DNA of 8,046 bases from Azovibrio restrictus (GTDB lineage: Bacteria; Pseudomonadota; Gammaproteobacteria; Burkholderiales; Rhodocyclaceae), in contig QKDJ01000111.1 of assembly GCA_003252145.1 (NCBI GenBank), positions 1 through 8,046 on the forward strand. Reading direction: 5' to 3'. Below are positions 6,560 through 8,046 of the stretch, one piece after another; the stretch's first letter is position 1, and each line of letters begins with the position of its first letter. The translations under genes and the position numbers were made by a program. The notes under the pieces were generated by a model. It made no database searches. It worked only from the letters and a program-made list of their open reading frames with translations, and was not told where the DNA came from.

Positions 6560-7243
6560 TCAGTTTTCAGGGGCTTCCAGCACGTAGCCCATGCCGCGCA
6601 CGGTGCGGATCAGGCGAGGTTCGAAGGGATCATCCACCTTGGTGCGCAGGCGGCGCACGGCCACTTCGATCACGTTGGTGTCGCTGTCGAAATTCATGTC
6701 CCAGACCTGGGAGGCGATCAGGGAACGGGGCAGCACCTCTCCTTGGCGGCGCAGCAGCAGTTCCAGCAGCAGGAATTCCTTGGCGGTCAGGTCAATGCGT
6801 TGGCCCGCCCGGCTGACCCGGCGCCGGATCAGGTCCATTTCCAGGTCGGCGGCCGTCAGCAGGGTTTCGTTGTCCTTACTGCTATTCCCCCGGCGCAACA
6901 GGGTACGCACCCGGGCCAGCAGTTCGGCAAAGGCGAAGGGTTTGACCAGATAGTCGTCCGCCCCCAGTTCCAGGCCTTTGACCCGGTCTCCCACCTGGTC
7001 GCGAGCCGTAAGGAACAGGACGGGCACATCCCGCCCAGCCTGGCGCAGGGTGGAGAGAATCTGCCAGCCATCCAGTCCCGGCAGCATCACGTCCAGAATG
7101 ATCAGGTCGTGATCGCCGGTGAGGGCCGCGTGCAGACCATCCCGCCCATCCCGTTGCAGTTCAGTGGCAAAACCGGCCTCTCCCAGGCCCTGGGCCAGGT
7201 AGTCGCCGGTGCGGATTTCGTCTTCGACGATAAGCAGTTTCAT
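6560..7243 (-). CDS. Heavy-metal response regulator (CusR/CopR/IrlR type, OmpR family)
   Basis: A 227-residue OmpR-type regulator. The receiver domain (1 to about 115) has the acidic pocket VEDE (Glu7, Asp8), phospho-acceptor Asp51 in [13 protein letters not shown], Thr79 and Lys101 in the K-P-F motif. The winged-helix DNA-binding domain (about 130-222) contains [20 protein letters not shown] and the [14 protein letters not shown] wing, the hallmark of the heavy-metal regulator subfamily. The start is ATG at 7243, giving MKLLIVEDE. The frame extends upstream to 7288, but the extra 15 residues do not fit the family, whose members begin MKxLIVEDE. No clear ribosome binding site precedes it. It is divergent from the copG leader, with a CusR-like dyad in between, which suggests that it controls both itself and copG. 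Copper specificity is inferred from context. Confidence 0.93.
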   Translation of the reverse strand: MKLLIVEDEIRTGDYLAQGLGEAGFATELQRDGRDGLHAALTGDHDLIILDVMLPGLDGWQILSTLRQAGRDVPVLFLTARDQVGDRVKGLELGADDYLVKPFAFAELLARVRTLLRRGNSSKDNETLLTAADLEMDLIRRRVSRAGQRIDLTAKEFLLLELLLRRQGEVLPRSLIASQVWDMNFDSDTNVIEVAVRRLRTKVDDPFEPRLIRTVRGMGYVLEAPEN

Positions 7244-7278
7244 GGCAGCATTTTGCCCCAGGCCTGAAGGTAGCGTGA

Positions 7279-7297
7279 AAAATGACAAAAATGTAAT
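7279..7297. promoter_or_regulatory. CusR/CopR-like operator dyad
   Basis: ATGACA (7282-7287), spacer AAAA, TGTAAT (7292-7297): a dyad with 5 of 6 bases matched in its arms. The left half with its flank, AAAATGACAA (7279-7288), is identical to the left half of the E. coli CusR box (AAAATGACAA-NN-TTGTCATTTT), and the right half keeps TGT and AT. It lies 35 bases upstream of the regulator's ATG and about 45 bases from the likely copG transcription start, so one site could serve both directions. Confidence 0.6.
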
Positions 7298-7302
7298 GGG
7301 CG

Positions 7303-7320
7303 CGTCAGGTGCTCGTCAGG
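7303..7320. repeat. 11-bp-spaced direct repeat in the copG promoter region
   Basis: CGTCAGG occurs at 7303-7309 and again at 7314-7320, one helical turn apart, between the CusR-like dyad and the -10 at 7331. Paired direct repeats with this period are how OmpR-family regulators often bind. With only 7 bases per copy it could also be chance. Confidence 0.35.
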
Positions 7321-7330
7321 CCCCAGTTTT

Positions 7331-7336
7331 TATGAT
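7331..7336 (+). promoter_or_regulatory. -10 element for the copG leader transcript
   Basis: TATGAT after a run of T (TTTTTATGATG) is a strong -10. The -35 position 17 bases upstream (7308-7313, GGTGCT) does not match consensus, as expected for a promoter that needs an activator. The start would be near 7343, about 23 bases before the small ORF. Confidence 0.5.
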
Positions 7337-7353
7337 GAAGACCTATTTTGGCA

Positions 7354-7358
7354 AAGGG
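7354..7358 (+). promoter_or_regulatory. Ribosome binding site of the copG leader ORF
   Basis: AAGGG (preceded by A, giving AAAGGG) sits 7 bases before the ATG at 7366. It lies downstream of the predicted transcript start, so it would be present on the mRNA. Confidence 0.5.
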
Positions 7359-7365
7359 TCTCTCC

Positions 7366-7476
7366 ATGAAAAGAACGATGCTTGCTTCCCCCTATGGGGT
7401 GGATCGCCCGATCCGACAGCGGTTCATTTCCTGCATGGCGGGGTTTTGCGTCTGGTTGAGAAGGAGAAAAGCATGA
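7366..7476 (+). CDS. Candidate 36-residue leader peptide upstream of copG
   Basis: A short frame between the metal-regulated promoter and copG. It starts with ATG at 7366 behind AAGGG at 7-base spacing and ends at TGA 7474-7476, which overlaps the copG ATG at 7473 as ATGA. The peptide begins MKRTMLASPYG and ends in an Arg/Lys-rich tail (WLRRRKA); it has two cysteines in CMAGFC (C23-x4-C28). There is no signal peptide or known domain. The copG ribosome binding site (AAGGAG, 7461-7466) lies inside its last codons, so ribosomes finishing this ORF would reach the copG start directly. Either the peptide or the act of translating it could regulate copG, as with leader ORFs of other metal genes. It is too short to exclude chance, but the ribosome binding site, the position after the promoter and the ATGA overlap all agree. 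Confidence 0.5.
   Translation: MKRTMLASPYGVDRPIRQRFISCMAGFCVWLRRRKA
7389..7414 (+). repeat. Two tandem hairpins in the copG leader
   Basis: CCCC-TAT-GGGG (7389-7399) is followed after one base by the perfect inverted repeat GGATCG-CC-CGATCC (7401-7414). Both lie inside the leader ORF and would form adjacent small stems in the mRNA. No U-tract follows, so they are not terminators by themselves. A role in pausing or in coupling translation to copG is possible. Confidence 0.4.
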
Positions 7477-7967
7477 TGAGAACAGCAAGTCTGCTGCTGG
7501 CCGGGCTGTTCAGCCTGCCGGTTCTGGCAGCCGATGCCCTGCCCCTGGTGGAAATCTACAAGAGCCCCTATTGCGGCTGCTGCGGCGCCTGGGCCGAACA
7601 TATGGAAAAGGCCGGGTTCCAGGTGGAAACCCATCTGGTGGATGATGTGGATGCTAGCCGGGCCCGGCTGGGCATGCCCCAGGCCTATGGTTCCTGCCAC
7701 ACTGCCAAGGTGGGCGGCTATCTGCTGGAAGGCCATGTGCCGGCAGTGGATGTGAAGCGTCTGTTGAAGGAAAAACCGAAGGCAGTGGGTCTGGCCGTGC
7801 CCGGCATGCCGCCGGGCTCACCGGGTATGGAGGGACCACCGCCCCAGGCCTACGACACCATGCTGGTGAGCAAGGGGGGTACGGCTACGGTTTACCAGCA
7901 CCATGGGGTGCCGGGTAAGGCGGAAGCGGTTAGGCCTCCTCTTCGCTTCGGGTCAGACGGGCGATAA
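7473..7967 (+). CDS. copG: CopG-like DUF411 periplasmic copper-binding protein
   Basis: A 164-residue protein with a signal peptide (MMRTASLLLAGLFSLPVLAA, cleavage near residues 19-21), so periplasmic. The mature part is a DUF411 thioredoxin-like domain. It has VEIYKSPYCGCCGAW with the C34-G-C36-C37 motif, then SCHTA (Cys75), EGHVPA (His88) and the family signature MPPGSPGMEG (112-121). DUF411 proteins include Pseudomonas CopG, reported to hold a cysteine-bridged copper cluster through its CxCC motif; a role in periplasmic copper handling is inferred. The symbol means this protein, not the plasmid repressor CopG. The start is ATG 7473, with AAGGAG (7461-7466) 6 bases upstream; ATG 7476 is an adjacent alternative. 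It is divergent from a metal two-component system and behind a CusR-like site. The last ~11 residues (from about RPPLRF) overlap the convergent gene and look unlike the usual short family C-terminus. Confidence 0.88.
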   Translation: MMRTASLLLAGLFSLPVLAADALPLVEIYKSPYCGCCGAWAEHMEKAGFQVETHLVDDVDASRARLGMPQAYGSCHTAKVGGYLLEGHVPAVDVKRLLKEKPKAVGLAVPGMPPGSPGMEGPPPQAYDTMLVSKGGTATVYQHHGVPGKAEAVRPPLRFGSDGR

Positions 7968-8046
7968 CGAAGGGAAACAGGCCGGAGCCAATCAGGGCGA
8001 CGGCCGAAACCACCAGGGCCAGCCCGGCCATGGGGTCTTCCAGCAG
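7930..8046 (-). CDS. C-terminal end of an unidentified membrane protein (partial)
   Basis: On the - strand an open frame enters from the window edge and stops at TAA (plus-strand TTA, 7930-7932), giving 38 residues. They contain one clear hydrophobic segment (AGLALVVSAVALIGSGLFPF) followed by a charged tail (ARLTRSEEEA), which suggests a last transmembrane helix with a cytosolic C-terminus. Coding use looks real, because third positions are mostly G/C. I do not recognise the family from this fragment. It may belong to the metal-resistance cluster, given its place next to copG, but that is only proximity. Its 3' end overlaps the copG 3' end by 38 bases, tail to tail. Confidence 0.6.
   Translation of the reverse strand: MLEDPMAGLALVVSAVALIGSGLFPFVIARLTRSEEEA

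Noticed and set aside
7250..7255. CAAAAT on the - strand as the regulator's -10
   Set aside because: The -35 region has no match at 17 bases, and the start would fall almost on the ATG; not strong enough to call.
6416..7267. 283-codon + strand open frame opposite the regulator
   Set aside because: It is a shadow of the response regulator, which has all conserved residues on the - strand.
7209..7472. N-terminal extension of the copG frame across the intergenic region
   Set aside because: It would hide the signal peptide and run through the regulator start and promoter; ATG 7473 has AAGGAG and yields a clean signal peptide.

Overview
The window reads as chromosomal DNA of a betaproteobacterium, most likely Rhodocyclales (Azospira/Dechloromonas-like). 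This is inferred from the high G+C, the dense coding, the NodI-type ABC ATPase, and the mix of a PTR1-like pteridine reductase, TtcA and a heavy-metal two-component system; no marker gene confirms it. There are no tRNA or rRNA genes, CRISPR arrays, insertion sequences or other signs of a mobile element, and no gene-free stretch longer than about 130 bases.

Left part (1-3225, all + strand): the 3' end of a hybrid sensor kinase (receiver end plus a C-terminal HPt domain); a short-chain dehydrogenase with pteridine reductase active-site residues; ttcA (tRNA C32 thiolation); and a separately promoted gene joining a degenerate class III cyclase-like domain to a C-terminal FHA domain. A GC-rich hairpin follows the FHA gene.

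Middle part (3292-5167, + strand): a tightly packed operon of a thioredoxin-fold [2Fe-2S] ferredoxin, a small alpha/beta hydrolase (ATGA overlap) and a NodI-like ABC ATPase (TGATG overlap). No membrane permease follows the ATPase. The next gene is convergent and only 11 bases away.

Right part (5179-8046): a metal-sensing two-component system on the - strand (CusR/CopR-type regulator, then CusS/CopS-type kinase one base later). It is divergent from a CopG/DUF411 periplasmic copper-binding protein on the + strand. The intergenic region has a CusR-like dyad, an 11-bp-spaced direct repeat and a TATGAT -10. Between that promoter and copG lies an unlisted 36-codon small ORF (7366-7476) with its own ribosome binding site. 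Its stop overlaps the copG start as ATGA, and it contains two tandem hairpins. The likely logic is metal in the periplasm -> kinase -> regulator -> leader ORF plus CopG. The 3' end of an unidentified membrane protein gene on the - strand overlaps the end of copG.

The least explained structures are the copG leader ORF with its hairpins, and the cyclase-like/FHA protein that has lost its catalytic residues.
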